Source: Hanleya hanleyi
Lineage: Eukaryota; Mollusca; Polyplacophora; Lepidopleurida; Hanleyidae
Length of the DNA stretch: 64,000 bases
Direction: 5' to 3'
Assembly (NCBI GenBank): GCA_036873755.1
Contig: JAVTVY010019621.1
Location: 1 to 64,000 of the forward strand
Positions 11,146 through 23,700 of the stretch are shown here, piece after piece. How positions within the stretch are numbered: position 1 is the first letter of the stretch; every line of letters begins with the position of its first letter. The translations under genes were made by a program, and so were the position numbers. Under the pieces are notes generated by a model. It saw only the letters and a list, made by a program, of their open reading frames with translations. It had not been told where the DNA came from and did not search any database.

Positions 11146-12271
11146 GCCTGGAATCAAAACTGACTTGTGGCAGATGAGTGACTGCTGACACGACTTTTTT
11201 CAAAACTGATGAGTCAGAAACCTCAACAGTGTGACAAGTATATGCTTAGCTTATGTTCGGACAGCATTGAGACAGTATACGCCTTAGCCCCTGCACATAA
11301 TGACGAGATGATTGTAATCATTAACTTGTGATCATGAGACAAAGGGCTAATCACGATCTGATTATTGTGAGTGACAGGAGAATCATTAAACAAATAATTT
11401 ACAATTCTATCAAATGGCACTTTATTAGGTTGGTTTATACTGTGGCAAATCGCCCTGACATATTATTTTGAGAAATCGTATGGATGCTATGTTCTTTGCT
11501 ACAATTTCCCGCCTTTTTGCATCATTTCGCACTATATGTGCGGATACTCTATAACGACACGACCGAAACTACGAATTTTCTGTAATAAGCACAAATACGC
11601 TTTCGGTTTGTAAAAGACTACAGTATGCCTGCATCCGAAGCACACGTTTTCAAGTATAATTGCGCAATTTGCTTCACCGTCTCCGAAAAGAGAACTTGCG
11701 GTAGATACATTTATATGGGCTTCCGGTCTGTGCGGTTGCGCATAAACCGCGAACTTGCGGTGGCTACAATTTATATATGACTCTACCGGTATGTACAGTT
11801 CCGCATAAAAAACCGAATATGATAAGTTATTACATAATTACCCAGCAAGTTATTTCATATTTATTAAATGCACGACAAATAAAACTATTGGCCTGATCTA
11901 TCTCAATAGAAAATATCACCCAGTCAAGACTGTCTCAAACTTTGCGCTCCGTGACTCCATCTTCCACACACAAATCGCTCTGAAAGTTACGTAGAATTTG
12001 AAAGATTTACGATATCTGTGTTGCATGCATGTGCATTAAGTCTATATGACGTAGAATTATTACCACTATCGTTTCTCTCGGTTTCCATGGTTGTTTTGAT
12101 AACTGCTCAAGCTTTATTTCTTTCCTCTTCCCGTGAATGATTGATTGAGTGTGACAGATTAAAATAATGTATAACGAGAACGGGAAGCCGTTCGGCATGG
12201 GCAATTTATGTATAAATGCTATATATTAATTGTGTGCTTAGTTTGAAGTCCTCTTTCGGGAGAAAGTGAGT
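11146..12271. other. Representative intergenic part of the array unit
   Basis: The roughly 1.1 kb between one gene's TATA box and the next gene's stem-loop is well conserved between units but holds no convincing second gene. It contains two imperfect direct repeats (11694-11746 and 11753-11809, starting ACTTGCGG and ending GCATAAA), each with a minus-strand TATA-like core (11708-11717 and 11767-11777). It also has an AATAAAG on the minus strand (hexamer at 11421-11426) and short palindromes such as CGCACTATATGTGCG. Short ORFs in several frames change length between copies. I found no tRNA, 5S rRNA or snRNA signature by eye. Confidence 0.6.
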
Positions 12272-12287
12272 GGCTCTGAAAAGAGCC
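12272..12287 (-). terminator. Histone-type 3' stem-loop, copy 8
   Basis: Perfect consensus on the minus strand. Confidence 0.88.
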
Positions 12288-12322
12288 TTTTGTTTTCTTT
12301 CAAAATCCTAAGATTTCAATGA

Positions 12323-12725
12323 TCAGACATTTTCCTCGTCCATTTCCATCTCCTCAAGCATGTCATCCACAGCTTCTGGTCCATACCGCGTACACCGATG
12401 GACTTGTCACCAGGTCAGCTTTGTTGCAGGCGTATTCATAGAACGTATTCCGGAGGCCTTCCCCAGCTGCTATTTGTAGGCAGACTTGTCACCAGGTCAG
12501 CTTTGTTGCAGGCGTATTCATAGAACGTATTCCGGAGGCCTTCCCCAGCTGCTATTTGTAGGCGGAGGTTGTAACGGAATGATTTACAGCCCTCTCGATT
12601 TGCCTTTTCCTAATGCTGCTGTAACTCTTCTAGCCGTTTGTTGAGAAAGACGATCTGCTCACAGGCTCTCTGAAAGGATGATTCTGCTTTTCAAGACCAG
12701 CATACAATTTGGCGTGGTTCTCCAT
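12323..12725 (-). pseudogene. Array gene copy 8, frameshift plus 82-bp duplication
   Basis: One T is missing in the run coding near residue 14 (the plus strand reads gcttttcaag, not gctttttcaag), which breaks the frame almost immediately. The 82-bp duplication seen in copies 1, 4 and 6 is also present. TATA box at 12808-12815. It shares the altered CGTACACCGATGG stretch with copy 6, which supports dimer-level duplication. Confidence 0.85.
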
Positions 12726-13941
12726 GTCAGGAATTTTGTTCTGGACAATTGGTTGACTTTTCTGTATTGCAAAATGATTGCGATATGATTAAACACGGCC
12801 GTCATGGTTTATATAGCCTGGAATCAAAACTGACTTGTGGCAGATTGGTGACTGCTGACACGACTTTTTCAAAACTGATGAGTCAGAAACCTCAACAGTG
12901 TGACAAGTATATGCCTAGCTTATGTTCGGACAGCATTGAGACAGTATACGCCTTAACCCCTGCACATAATGACGAGATGACTGTAATCATTAACTTGTGA
13001 TCATGAGACAAAGGGCTAATCACGATCTGATTATTGTGAGTGACAGAGGAGAATCATTAAACAAATATTTACAATTCTATCAAATGGCACTTTATTAGGT
13101 TGGTTTATACTGTGGCAAATCGCCCTGACATATTATTTTGAGAAATCGTATGGATGCTATGTTCTTTGCTAAAATTTCCCGCTTTTTTGCATCATTTCGC
13201 ACTATATGTGCGGATACTCTATAAGGACACGAACGAAACCACGAATTTTCTGTAATAAGCACAAATACGCTTTCGGTTTGTAAAAGACTACAATATGCCT
13301 GCATCCGAAGCACACGTTTTCAAGTATAATTGCGCAATTTGCTTCACCGTCTCCGAAAAGAGAACTTGCGGTAGATACATTTATATGGGCTTCCGGTCTG
13401 TGCAGTTGCGCATAAACCGCGTACTTGCGGTGGCTACAATTTATATATGACTCTACTGGTCTGTGCATTTCCGCATAAAAAATCGAATATGATAAGTTAT
13501 TACATAATTACCCAGCAAGTTATTTCATATTTATTAATTGCACGACAAATAAAACTATTGGCCCGATCTATCTCAAAAGAAAATATCACCCAATCAAGGC
13601 TGTCTCAAACTTTGCGCTCCGTGACTCCATCTTCCATGCACAAATCGCTCTGAAAGTTACGTAGAATTTGGAAGATTTGCGATATCTGTGTTGCATGCAT
13701 GTGCATTAAGTCTATATGACGTAGAATTATTACCACTATCGTTTCTCTCGGTTTCCATGGTTGTTTTGATTACTGCTCAAGCTTTATTTCTTTCCTCTTT
13801 CCGTGAATGATTGATTGAGTGTGGCAGATTAAAATAATGTATAACGAGAACGGGAAGCCGTTCGGCATGGGCAATTTATGTATAAATGCTATATATTAAT
13901 TGTGTGCTTAGTTTGAAGTCCTCTTTCGGGAGAAAGTGAGT

Positions 13942-13957
13942 GGCTCTGAAAAGAGCC
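13942..13957 (-). terminator. Histone-type 3' stem-loop, copy 9
   Basis: Perfect consensus on the minus strand, now separated from its promoter by the insertion. Confidence 0.85.
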
Positions 13958-13992
13958 TTTTGTTTTCTTTCAAAATCATAAGATTTCAATGA

Positions 13993-14230
13993 TCAGACAT
14001 TTTCCTCGCCCATTTCCATCTGCTCAAGCATGTCATCCACAGCTTCTGATCCATACAGCGTACACCGAAGACTTGTCACCAGGTCAGCTTTGTTGCAGGC
14101 GTATTCATAGAACGTATTCCGGAGGCCTTCCCCAGCTGCTATTTGTAGGCGGAGGTTGTAACGGAATGATTTACGGCCCTCTCTATTTGCCTTGTCGTAA
14201 CGCTGCTGTAACTCTTCTAGCCGTTTGTTG
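13993..14230 (-). pseudogene. Array gene copy 9, 3' part (split by transposon copy A)
   Basis: Codes in frame for family residues 29 to 106 and the stop, then runs into the inserted element at 14231. Private residues include Ser88 and Gln97 near the acidic end. The 5' part of the same gene lies across the insertion at 17865-17941. The chance ORF through the junction (start at 14292) begins inside the transposon. Confidence 0.9.
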
Positions 14231-17200
14231 TAGTAGGCCAGCCAAGAGATGAAAACACACTTTTGATGGCATCGCGTGTTAAAAGCAATCATCCACGCTT
14301 AATCAACTCTACATGTTGTGGGGATTGAGATGTGACCGGATGACATTCTCGATTTTGAACTTAAAGGTCATTTTTAGGCCAAATAGGTCACGTGGGTTCA
14401 AATCAGGATATTTTATCAAACTTTTCGTGAAAACTTAGTAATTGAAGATTGAAGCTGACTCAATCTGTAACACTTGATAGTTTATTCAAGTGGGCTCATT
14501 TTGAAAATATCTGCATAATCACTGGTACAAATGATCATGGGAAAATTCAATATGGCGCCCCGTAAATTTCTTCAAAAATTTTCGCTGAAGTAGTTAAAGT
14601 TGCCCATACATATAACTACTAATTGTAACCGTTTAACAAGGCGAACTTCCTTTATATCTGAACACACTTGGGTCATTGTGAATCCTTATCCATCAGATTG
14701 GATTCGTGAGAAATTCAAAGTGGCAGCCATATGTAATATATGTAGTTTCGGTATCATTTACTACGAGTATGCACATCTGACAGCAAGGCATTATACGACA
14801 TCTTTATGGCCACTAAAGTGACATTCCTGAAGTGAACGCCGGCTTCATCTCAACATGTACCTGTGCTAACAGGGTCGGAAACCTGTTCTTTTTACCAGTC
14901 CCAAAACCGGAAAAGAGCTCTGGAAAGTAGATATGTGGTATGTTTTTTTTTACAAAATTTAGCTGTATTTGTGCATTTGACCCCTAAAATGTCAAAAATA
15001 TAATGGCCGCCTATTTCATCAGACATCTTATTTCGTGATATTGTTGGGATAGAATGGCTGAGACATTTTCTGGGAATTAAAGCATCAAGAAATCTAATAA
15101 TCAGGAAATATGAGGGTGATTAATACTGTAACATAAATAGCACAGGTGGCAGCACATATAGTTCGTTGAACCACACATAAAACCTCAAATAATAAGCCAG
15201 GACAGCCTCTAGCTGCTGACATTATACCTACCAGCACTGGTGGGAGAAAGAACAGCTTCTGGTGTGACTCTTCCTCCATTAGCAACTTATCCCTTATTTG
15301 CATTGCAGTGAACGGTTCACACATGGATTTGAAATGGTGGCCATGAGATGTCTTCAGAAATTTGGTTAATCGTTGATTTAGTCCTATATGGAACATTTTT
15401 CTTATCTCAAACAACATGCAATTTCTTTGATCGTAAACATGTACTGATTCGCATACCGGTAACGGCTTTTATGCAGATTTCTTGAAACATATTCTCGCCC
15501 CAAGAATTCAAAATTATACCCCTACTTTCATCTATCACTCACGACACCTAATTTCAGGCTGCTATTTGGGTAAACTTTGAAGTGCTTTTGCCATCTTCTA
15601 CAATATTCACACATTAGTCAAAGTGTGGTGGCATCAGGTCTAATAGGTCTGGCGTTGCTTACATCTCACATGCACGATTTCAAGTTAACAGAACTATGGT
15701 ATCAGCCCTCCTTTTCGATCCATGAATCGAATAGCGCTTGAGTCGGTAATAGGGGATGTGTGGTCACGCTATTCTGGGCATCCATCCAAAAATGAAGCAT
15801 GACTCATGATTGCACACCAGGACAATTGCGTTTCGAAATTTTAATGTTGGTTGGTGTGGTCACTTCATGAACAATTAAACAAATGAGTTATTCTCTGTTA
15901 TAGTAATTTCTACTGATGCAACGAGAGCCTGTAAGAGTCGCCAAGCATTTGGTGGTACCAGAGGCCACATAGAGAATTGTTTCTTGGTGGTTACCAGACT
16001 GACAATTCAATCCGTCTTCAGCTTTCAGCTGGTAAACCCGTCTCAAAAGAGTGACTATATGCATCTCTCCATGGCAAACTTCGCTGTATAATGTTGAATT
16101 CTATGACCCTGGTTGAACAATTTGTTTCCTTCAATGATGAAAGCATCCAGGAACTACCATATGTACTTGTCTGATTATCAAATGATGTTTGACAAATATT
16201 AAGCTAAGGCCTCCTTGGTATGGTTAGGTGACAAGCCAGTTCCTTGATAAGGTGTAATTATTCTGACCATCTGACTGAACACAGGGACACCTGGTCAAGG
16301 GTAATATTCCTGACCATCGGAATACAAACAGCTAGAGACACCTGGTAAAAGGTAATTATCCTGACAACCTGACAACGAACACGGGTACCCGTCTCCCACC
16401 ATTTTTGTGGAATGTTTCTCATATGTTCCAAAAAGAATATCTAAAACCACTTTATCTTGCATCTGACTGATAGACAAGCTACTTGTACAAGAGCAATACC
16501 ATATATGTTAACAAATGTTTCTGTGTGTAGCTTCCGGCTTGGGACAGCCCGGTCCTGTCCAACAATCATGAGCGCCATCAGATATTTCCTCTGTTGACGG
16601 ACAATTTTGTCAGTTGAGCTACAAAACTGAAAAGTTTGAAGTTTCGATCATGCGGATGAGGGATTAGAACCAGATCAATGGGGGCACTACACTTACACAT
16701 AGAAAGGGGATCAGTGGTGGATGTTATATTGAATTTTCACATAATGCTTTGCATCCGTGAATACGCAAATCACCTAATAAAATATTATCAACCATAATGT
16801 GGTAATTATTCTTCCTATACAAAGATATTGAAAAAAATAGACGACGTATCCTTATTTGACATCTCTTGACCTTCATGATCTAAAAATGCCCTTCAAAAAA
16901 TGAGAATGTCATCCGATCACATCTCAATCCCTACGCCATGTAGAGTTGATTATGCATGGATGACAGCTTTTAACAAACGATGCCGCCATCTTCTTGGTTT
17001 GGCTCACTAATTTGGGGTCATTGCTTCCCCTAAATGTTTTTCTTATACCTCGAAATAGGGAGCTGAATCTTACCACACTATACCATTGGATCAAGCTCTA
17101 CGAGAAAAAGTTTTAAAAATTTAAGATGGCCACGTGATGACGTCACAGTGACTTCATTTCCAAAAAAGCTTTTTGGGGACGATTTTCGATTTTTTTATTT

Positions 17201-17864
17201 ATGTGTTTTCTTCACAAAAACTGCATGATAACTTAGTAAATAATCATCTGATCTAAAATGACATGGTTTTTGTCCCCTTTTCCTCGCAGAAAAGTAGGAA
17301 TTTGAACCAAAAATGACGAAAACAACATTTTTTGTTACGCCACATGGCCGCCATTTTGAATTTACTCATGATTTTCTGCTCGTAGCTATGCAAGAAGGTT
17401 CAAAATGACCCCAGTATGATAAACTACAAAGCCATGGAGTGTCAGCTCTAAATTTTTTGCCGATCCGAAGATAGGGCAGAAAGTTTTGGAAGGGGGCTCA
17501 CAATGCCCCTCTCCCCCCCTAAGGTCTGGTAGTGTTAAAATTTCCCATAATCCATTGCATCTGCGAATATGCAAATCACCAGTAAGTAAGACCAGAACAA
17601 AAATGAAGCAAGTTAAATAAAATCAGTCACAATCACACTTCCTTAACGAAGATATTGCAAAAAATAGATGCTTTATCCTTATTTGACCTCTAATGACCTT
17701 TATGACCTAAAAAATGACCTTAACGGTCAAAAGTGAGAATGTCATCCGGTCACATCGTAATCTGCACACCATGTAGAGTTGATTAAGCCTGGATGACAGC
17801 TTTTAACACGCGACGCCATCAAAAAGTTTTCTAGCCATCTTTGGGTTGGATGGCTGGTCTACTA
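14231..17864. mobile_element. 3.63-kb non-autonomous TIR DNA transposon, copy A
   Basis: The termini are TAGTAGGCCAGCC and, reverse-complemented at the right end, TAGTAGACCAGCC. Imperfect inverted similarity continues inward for about 160 bp (14231 to about 14390 against about 17690 to 17864), including a shared TTAATCAACTCTACATG. The trinucleotide TTG flanks both ends (14228-14230 and 17865-17867), a likely 3-bp target duplication inside the array gene. A third copy of the terminal sequence lies internally at about 16850-16990 in the orientation of the right end. No transposase-like ORF is visible; the longest frames are about 107 codons and show no recognised motif. The superfamily is not assigned. 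Confidence 0.85.
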
Positions 17865-17941
17865 TTGAGAAAGACGATCTGCTCACAGGCTCTCTGAAAG
17901 GATGATTCTGCTTTTTCAAGACCAGCATACAATTTGGCGTG
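17865..17941 (-). pseudogene. Array gene copy 9, 5' part, promoter deleted
   Basis: Codes for family residues 4 to 29, then joins directly at 17941 to GCGGATACTC from the middle of a unit. The ATG, 5' UTR and TATA are therefore deleted. The joint shares a GTG. The fusion leaves an open frame of 78 codons starting at 18067 that mixes intergenic sequence with the coiled-coil segment. Confidence 0.88.
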
Positions 17942-18671
17942 CGGATACTCTATAACGACGCGACCGGAACTACGATTTTTTTGTAATAAGCACAAATACG
18001 CTTTCGGTTTGTAAAAGATACAATATGCCTGCATCCGAAGCACACGTTTACAAGTATAATTGCGCAATTTGCTTCACCGTCTCCGAAAAGAGAACTTGCG
18101 GTAGATACATTTATATGGGCTTCCGGTCTGTGCAGTTGCGCATAAACCGCGAACTTGCGGTGGCTACAATTTATATATGACTCTACCGGTCTGTGCAGTT
18201 CCGCATAAAAAATCGAATATGATAAGTTATTACATAATTACCCAGCAAGTTATTTCATATTTATTAAATGCACGACAAATAAAACTATTGGCCCGATCTA
18301 TCTCAAAAGAAAATATCACCCAATCAAGACTGTCTCAAACTTTGCGCTCCGTGACTCCATCTTCCATACACAAATCGCTCTGAAAGTTACGTAGAATTTG
18401 GAAGATTTGCGATATCTGTGTTGCATGCATGTGCATTAAGTCTATATGACGTAGAATTATTACCACTATCGTTTCTCTCGGTTTCCATGGTTGTTTTGAT
18501 AACTGCTCAAGCTTTATTTCTTTCCTCTTTCCGTGAATGAATGAGTGAGTGTGGTAGATTATAATAATGTATAACGAGAACGGGAAGCCGTTCGGCATGG
18601 GCAATTTATGTATAAATGCTATATATTAATTGTGTGCTTAGTTTGAAGTCCTCTTTCGGGAGAAAGTGAGT

Positions 18672-18687
18672 GGCTCTGAAAAGAGCC
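18672..18687 (-). terminator. Histone-type 3' stem-loop, copy 10 distal duplicate
   Basis: A second perfect consensus stem-loop 169 bp beyond the proximal one, created by tandem duplication of the 3' flank. The duplicate junction at about 18721 has extra bases (ataacgagaatttctgt). Confidence 0.85.
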
Positions 18688-18840
18688 TTTTGTTTTCTTC
18701 CAAAATCATAAGATTTCAATGAATAACGAGAATTTCTGTATAACGAGAACGGGAAGCCGTTCGGCATGGGCAATTTATGTATAAATGCTATATATTAATT
18801 GTGTGCTTCGTTTGAAGTCCTCTTTCGGGAGAAAGTGAGT

Positions 18841-18856
18841 GGCTCTGAAAAGAGCC
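18841..18856 (-). terminator. Histone-type 3' stem-loop, copy 10 proximal
   Basis: Perfect consensus on the minus strand, at the usual distance from the stop. Expected to be the functional processing site. Confidence 0.88.
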
Positions 18857-18891
18857 TTTTGTTTTCTTTCAAAATCATAAGATTTCAATGA

Positions 18892-19212
18892 TCAGATATT
18901 ATCCTCGTCCATTTCCATCTCCTCAAGCATGTCATCCACAGCTTCTGGTCCATACAGCGTACACCGAAGACTTGTCACCAGGTCAGCTTTTTTGCAGGCG
19001 TATTCATAGAACGTATTCCGGAGGCCTGCCCCAGCTGCTATTTGTAGGCGGAGGTTGTAACGGAATGATTTACGGCCCTCTCTATTTGCCTTGTCGTAAC
19101 GCTGCTGTAACTCTTCTAGCCGTTTGTTGAGAAAGACGATCTGCTCACAGGCTCTCTGAAAGGATGATTCTGCTTTTTCAAGACCAGCATACAATTTGGC
19201 GTGGTTCTCCAT
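18892..19212 (-). CDS. Array gene copy 10, intact 106-aa protein with two stem-loops
   Basis: Full-length ORF with Ala62, Lys74, Asp104 and Ile106. The protein is identical to copy 14. TATA box at 19294-19301. A downstream duplication of about 168 bp gives this gene two complete histone-type stem-loops (18841-18856 and 18672-18687). Confidence 0.85.
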   Translation of the reverse strand: MENHAKLYAGLEKAESSFQRACEQIVFLNKRLEELQQRYDKANREGRKSFRYNLRLQIAAGAGLRNTFYEYACKKADLVTSLRCTLYGPEAVDDMLEEMEMDEDNI

Positions 19213-20428
19213 GTCAGGAATTTTGCTCTGGACAATTGGTTGACTTTCTGTATTGCAAAATGATTGCGATATGATTAAACACGGCCGTCACGGTTTATAT
19301 AGCCTGGAATCAAAACTGGCTTGTGGCAGATGAGTGACTGCTGACACGATTTTTTTCAAAACTGATGAGTTGGAAACCTCAACAGTGTGACAAGTATATG
19401 CCTAGCTTATTTTCGGACACCATTGGGACAGTATACGCCTTAACCCCTGCACATAATGACGAGATGATTGTAATCATTAACTTGTGATCATGAGACAAAG
19501 GGCTAATCACGATCTGATTATTGTGAGTGACAGAGGAGAATCATTAAACAAATAATTTACAATTCTTCAAATGGCACTTTATTAGGTTGGTTTATACTGT
19601 GGCAAATCGCCCTGACATATTATTTTGAGAAATCGTATGGATGCTATGTTCTTTGCTAAAATTTCCCGCTTTTTTGCATCATTTCGCACTATATGTGCGG
19701 ATACTCTATAAGGACACGAACGAAACCACGAATTTTCTGTAATAAGCACAAATACGCTTTCGGTTTGTAAAAGACTACAATATGCCTGCATCCGAAGCAC
19801 ACGTTTACAAGTATAATTGCGCAATTTGCTTCACCGTCTTCGAAAAGAGAACTTGCGGTAGATACATTTATATGGGCTTCCGTTCTGTGCAGTTGCACAT
19901 AAACCGCGAACTTGCGGTGGCTACAATTTATATATGACTCTACCGGTCTGTGCAGTTCCGCATAAAAAATCGAATATGATAAGTTATTACATAATTACCC
20001 AGCAAGTTATTTCATATTTATTAATTGCACGACAAATAAAACTATTGGCCGGATCTATCTCAAAAGAAAATATCACCCAATCAAGACTGTCTCAAACTTT
20101 GCGCTCCGTGACTCCATCTTCCATACACAAATCGCTCTGAAAGTTACGTAGAATTTGGAAGATTTGCGATATCTGTGTTGCATGCATGTGCATTAAGTCT
20201 ATATGACGTAAAATTATTACCACTATCGTTTCTCTCGGTTTCCATGGTTGTTTTGATTACTGCTCAAGCTTTATTTCTTTCCTCTTTCCGTGAATGATTG
20301 ATTGAGTGTGGCAGATTAAAATAATGTATAACGAGAACGGGAAGCCGTTCGGCATGGGCAATTTATGTATAAATGCTATATATTAATTGTGTGCTTAGTT
20401 TGAAGTCCTCTTTCGGGAGAAAGTGAGT

Positions 20429-20444
20429 GGCTCTGAAAAGAGCC
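20429..20444 (-). terminator. Histone-type 3' stem-loop, copy 11
   Basis: Perfect consensus on the minus strand. Confidence 0.85.
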
Positions 20445-20479
20445 TTTTGTTTTCTTTCAAAATCATAAGATTTCAATGA

Positions 20480-20717
20480 TCAGACATTTTCCTCGCCCAT
20501 TTCCATCTGCTCAAGCATGTCATCCACAGCTTCTGATCCATACAGCGTACACCGAAGACTTGTCACCAGGTCAGCTTTGTTGCAGGCGTATTCATAGAAC
20601 GTATTCCGGAGGCCTTCCCCAGCTGCTATTTGTAGGCGGAGGTTGTAACGGAATGATTTACGGCCCTCTCTATTTGCCTTGTCGTAACGCTGCTGTAACT
20701 CTTCTAGCCGTTTGTTG
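20480..20717 (-). pseudogene. Array gene copy 11, 3' part (split by transposon copy B)
   Basis: Same break point, same residues (29-106) and same private substitutions as copy 9. It is a duplicate of that split gene and not a new insertion. Confidence 0.9.
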
Positions 20718-23700
20718 TAGTAGGCCAGCCAAGAGATGAAAACACACTTTTGATGGCATCGCGTGTTAAAAGCAATCATCCACGCTTAATCAACTCTACA
20801 TGTTGTGGGGATTGAGATGTGACCGGATGACATTCTCGATTTTGAACTTAAAGGTCATTTTTAGGCCAAATAGGTCACGTGGGTTCAAATCAGGATATTT
20901 TATCAAACTTTTCGTGAAAACTTAGTAATTGAAGATTGAAGCTGACTCAATCTGTAACACTTGATAGTTTATTCAAGTGGGCTCATTTTGAAAATATCTG
21001 CATAATCACTGGTACAAATGATCATGGGAAAATTCAATATGGCGCCCCGTAAATTTCTTCAAAAATTTTCGCTGAAGTAGTTAAAGTTGCCCATACATAT
21101 AACTACTAATTGTAACCGTTTAACAAGGCGAACTTCCTTTATATCTGAACACACTTGGGTCATTGTGAATCCTTATCCATCAGATTGGATTCGTGAGAAA
21201 TTCAAAGTGGCAGCCATATGTAATATATGTAGTTTCGGTATCATTTACTACGAGTATGCACATCTGACAGCAAGGCATTATACGACATCTTTATGGCCAC
21301 TAAAGTGACATTCCTGAAGTGAACGCCGGCTTCATCTCAACATGTACCTGTGCTAACAGGGTCGGAAACCTGTTCTTTTTACCAGTCCCAAAACCGGAAA
21401 AGAGCTCTGGAAAGTAGATATGTGGTATGTTTTTTTTTACAAAATTTAGCTGTATTTGTGCATTTGACCCCTAAAATGTCAAAAATATAATGGCCGCCTA
21501 TTTCATCAGACATCTTATTTCGTGATATTGTTGGGATAGAATGGCTGAGACATTTTCTGGGAATTAAAGCATCAAGAAATCTAATAATCAGGAAATATGA
21601 GGGTGATTAATACTGTAACATAAATAGCACAGGTGGCAGCACATATAGTTCGTTGAACCACACATAAAACCTCAAATAATAAGCCAGGACAGCCTCTAGC
21701 TGCTGACATTATACCTACCAGCACTGGTGGGAGAAAGAACAGCTTCTGGTGTGACTCTTCCTCCATTAGCAACTTATCCCTTATTTGCATTGCAGTGAAC
21801 GGTTCACACATGGATTTGAAATGGTGGCCATGAGATGTCTTCAGAAATTTGGTTAATCGTTGATTTAGTCCTATATGGAACATTTTTCTTATCTCAAACA
21901 ACATGCAATTTCTTTGATCGTAAACATGTACTGATTCGCATACCGGTAACGGCTTTTATGCAGATTTCTTGAAACATATTCTCGCCCCAAGAATTCAAAA
22001 TTATACCCCTACTTTCATCTATCACTCACGACACCTAATTTCAGGCTGCTATTTGGGTAAACTTTGAAGTGCTTTTGCCATCTTCTACAATATTCACACA
22101 TTAGTCAAAGTGTGGTGGCATCAGGTCTAATAGGTCTGGCGTTGCTTACATCTCACATGCACGATTTCAAGTTAACAGAACTATGGTATCAGCCCTCCTT
22201 TTCGATCCATGAATCGAATAGCGCTTGAGTCGGTAATAGGGGATGTGTGGTCACGCTATTCTGGGCATCCATCCAAAAATGAAGCATGACTCATGATTGC
22301 ACACCAGGACAATTGCGTTTCGAAATTTTAATGTTGGTTGGTGTGGTCACTTCATGAACAATTAAACAAATGAGTTATTCTCTGTTATAGTAATTTCTAC
22401 TGATGCAACGAGAGCCTGTAAGAGTCGCCAAGCATTTGGTGGTACCAGAGGCCACATAGAGAATTGTTTCTTGGTGGTTACCAGACTGACAATTCAATCC
22501 GTCTTCAGCTTTCAGCTGGTAAACCCGTCTCAAAAAGAGTGACTATATGCATCTCTCCATGGCAAACTTCGCTGTATAATGTTGAATTCTATGACCCTGG
22601 TTGAACAATTTGTTTCCTTCAATGATGAAAGCATCCAGGAACTACCATATGTACTTGTCTGATTATCAAATGATGTTTGACAAATATTAAGCTAAGGCCT
22701 CCTTGGTATGGTTAGGTGACAAGCCAGTTCCTTGATAAGGTGTAATTATTCTGACCATCTGACTGAACACAGGGACACCTGGTCAAGGGTAATATTCCTG
22801 ACCATCGGAATACAAACAGCTAGAGACACCTGGTAAAAGGTAATTATCCTGACAACCTGACAACGAACACGGGTACCCGTCTCCCACCATTTTTGTGGAA
22901 TGTTTCTCATATGTTCCAAAAAGAATATCTAAAACCACTTTATCTTGCATCTGACTGATAGACAAGCTACTTGTACAAGAGCAATACCATATATGTTAAC
23001 AAATGTTTCTGTGTGTAGCTTCCGGCTTGGGACAGCCCGGTCCTGTCCAACAATCATGAGCGCCATCAGATATTTCCTCTGTTGACGGACAATTTTGTCA
23101 GTTGAGCTACAAAACTGAAAAGTTTGAAGTTTCGATCATGCGGATGAGGGATTAGAACCAGATCAATGGGGGCACTACACTTACACATAGAAAGGGGATC
23201 AGTGGTGGATGTTATATTGAATTTTCACATAATGCTTTGCATCCGTGAATACGCAAATCACCTAATAAAATATTATCAACCATAATGTGGTAATTATTCT
23301 TCCTATACAAAGATATTGAAAAAAATAGACGACGTATCCTTATTTGACATCTCTTGACCTTCATGATCTAAAAATGCCCTTCAAAAAATGAGAATGTCAT
23401 CCGATCACATCTCAATCCCTACGCCATGTAGAGTTGATTATGCATGGATGACAGCTTTTAACAAACGATGCCGCCATCTTCTTGGTTTGGCTCACTAATT
23501 TGGGGTCATTGCTTCCCCTAAATGTTTTTCTTATACCTCGAAATAGGGAGCTGAATCTTACCACACTATACCATTGGATCAAGCTCTACGAGAAAAAGTT
23601 TTAAAAATTTAAGATGGCCACGTGATGACGTCACAGTGACTTCATTTCCAAAAAAGCTTTTTGGGGACGATTTTCGATTTTTTTATTTATGTGTTTTCTT

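Noticed and set aside
11205..11235. CTGATGAGTC followed by GAAACC upstream of the array promoter, hammerhead-like
   Set aside because: The core words are adjacent with no stem II and no matching stem I or III, so it cannot fold as a hammerhead.
11670..11700. TCTCTTTTCGGAGA (minus strand) as a second histone stem-loop
   Set aside because: Only a 4-bp stem, it lacks the GGYYCU/AGRRCC framework, and it is followed by no purine element.
15094..15417. 107-codon minus-strand ORF inside the TIR element (also at 21581-21904)
   Set aside because: No recognisable transposase motif. Identity between the two copies is due to segmental duplication, so it is not evidence of selection.
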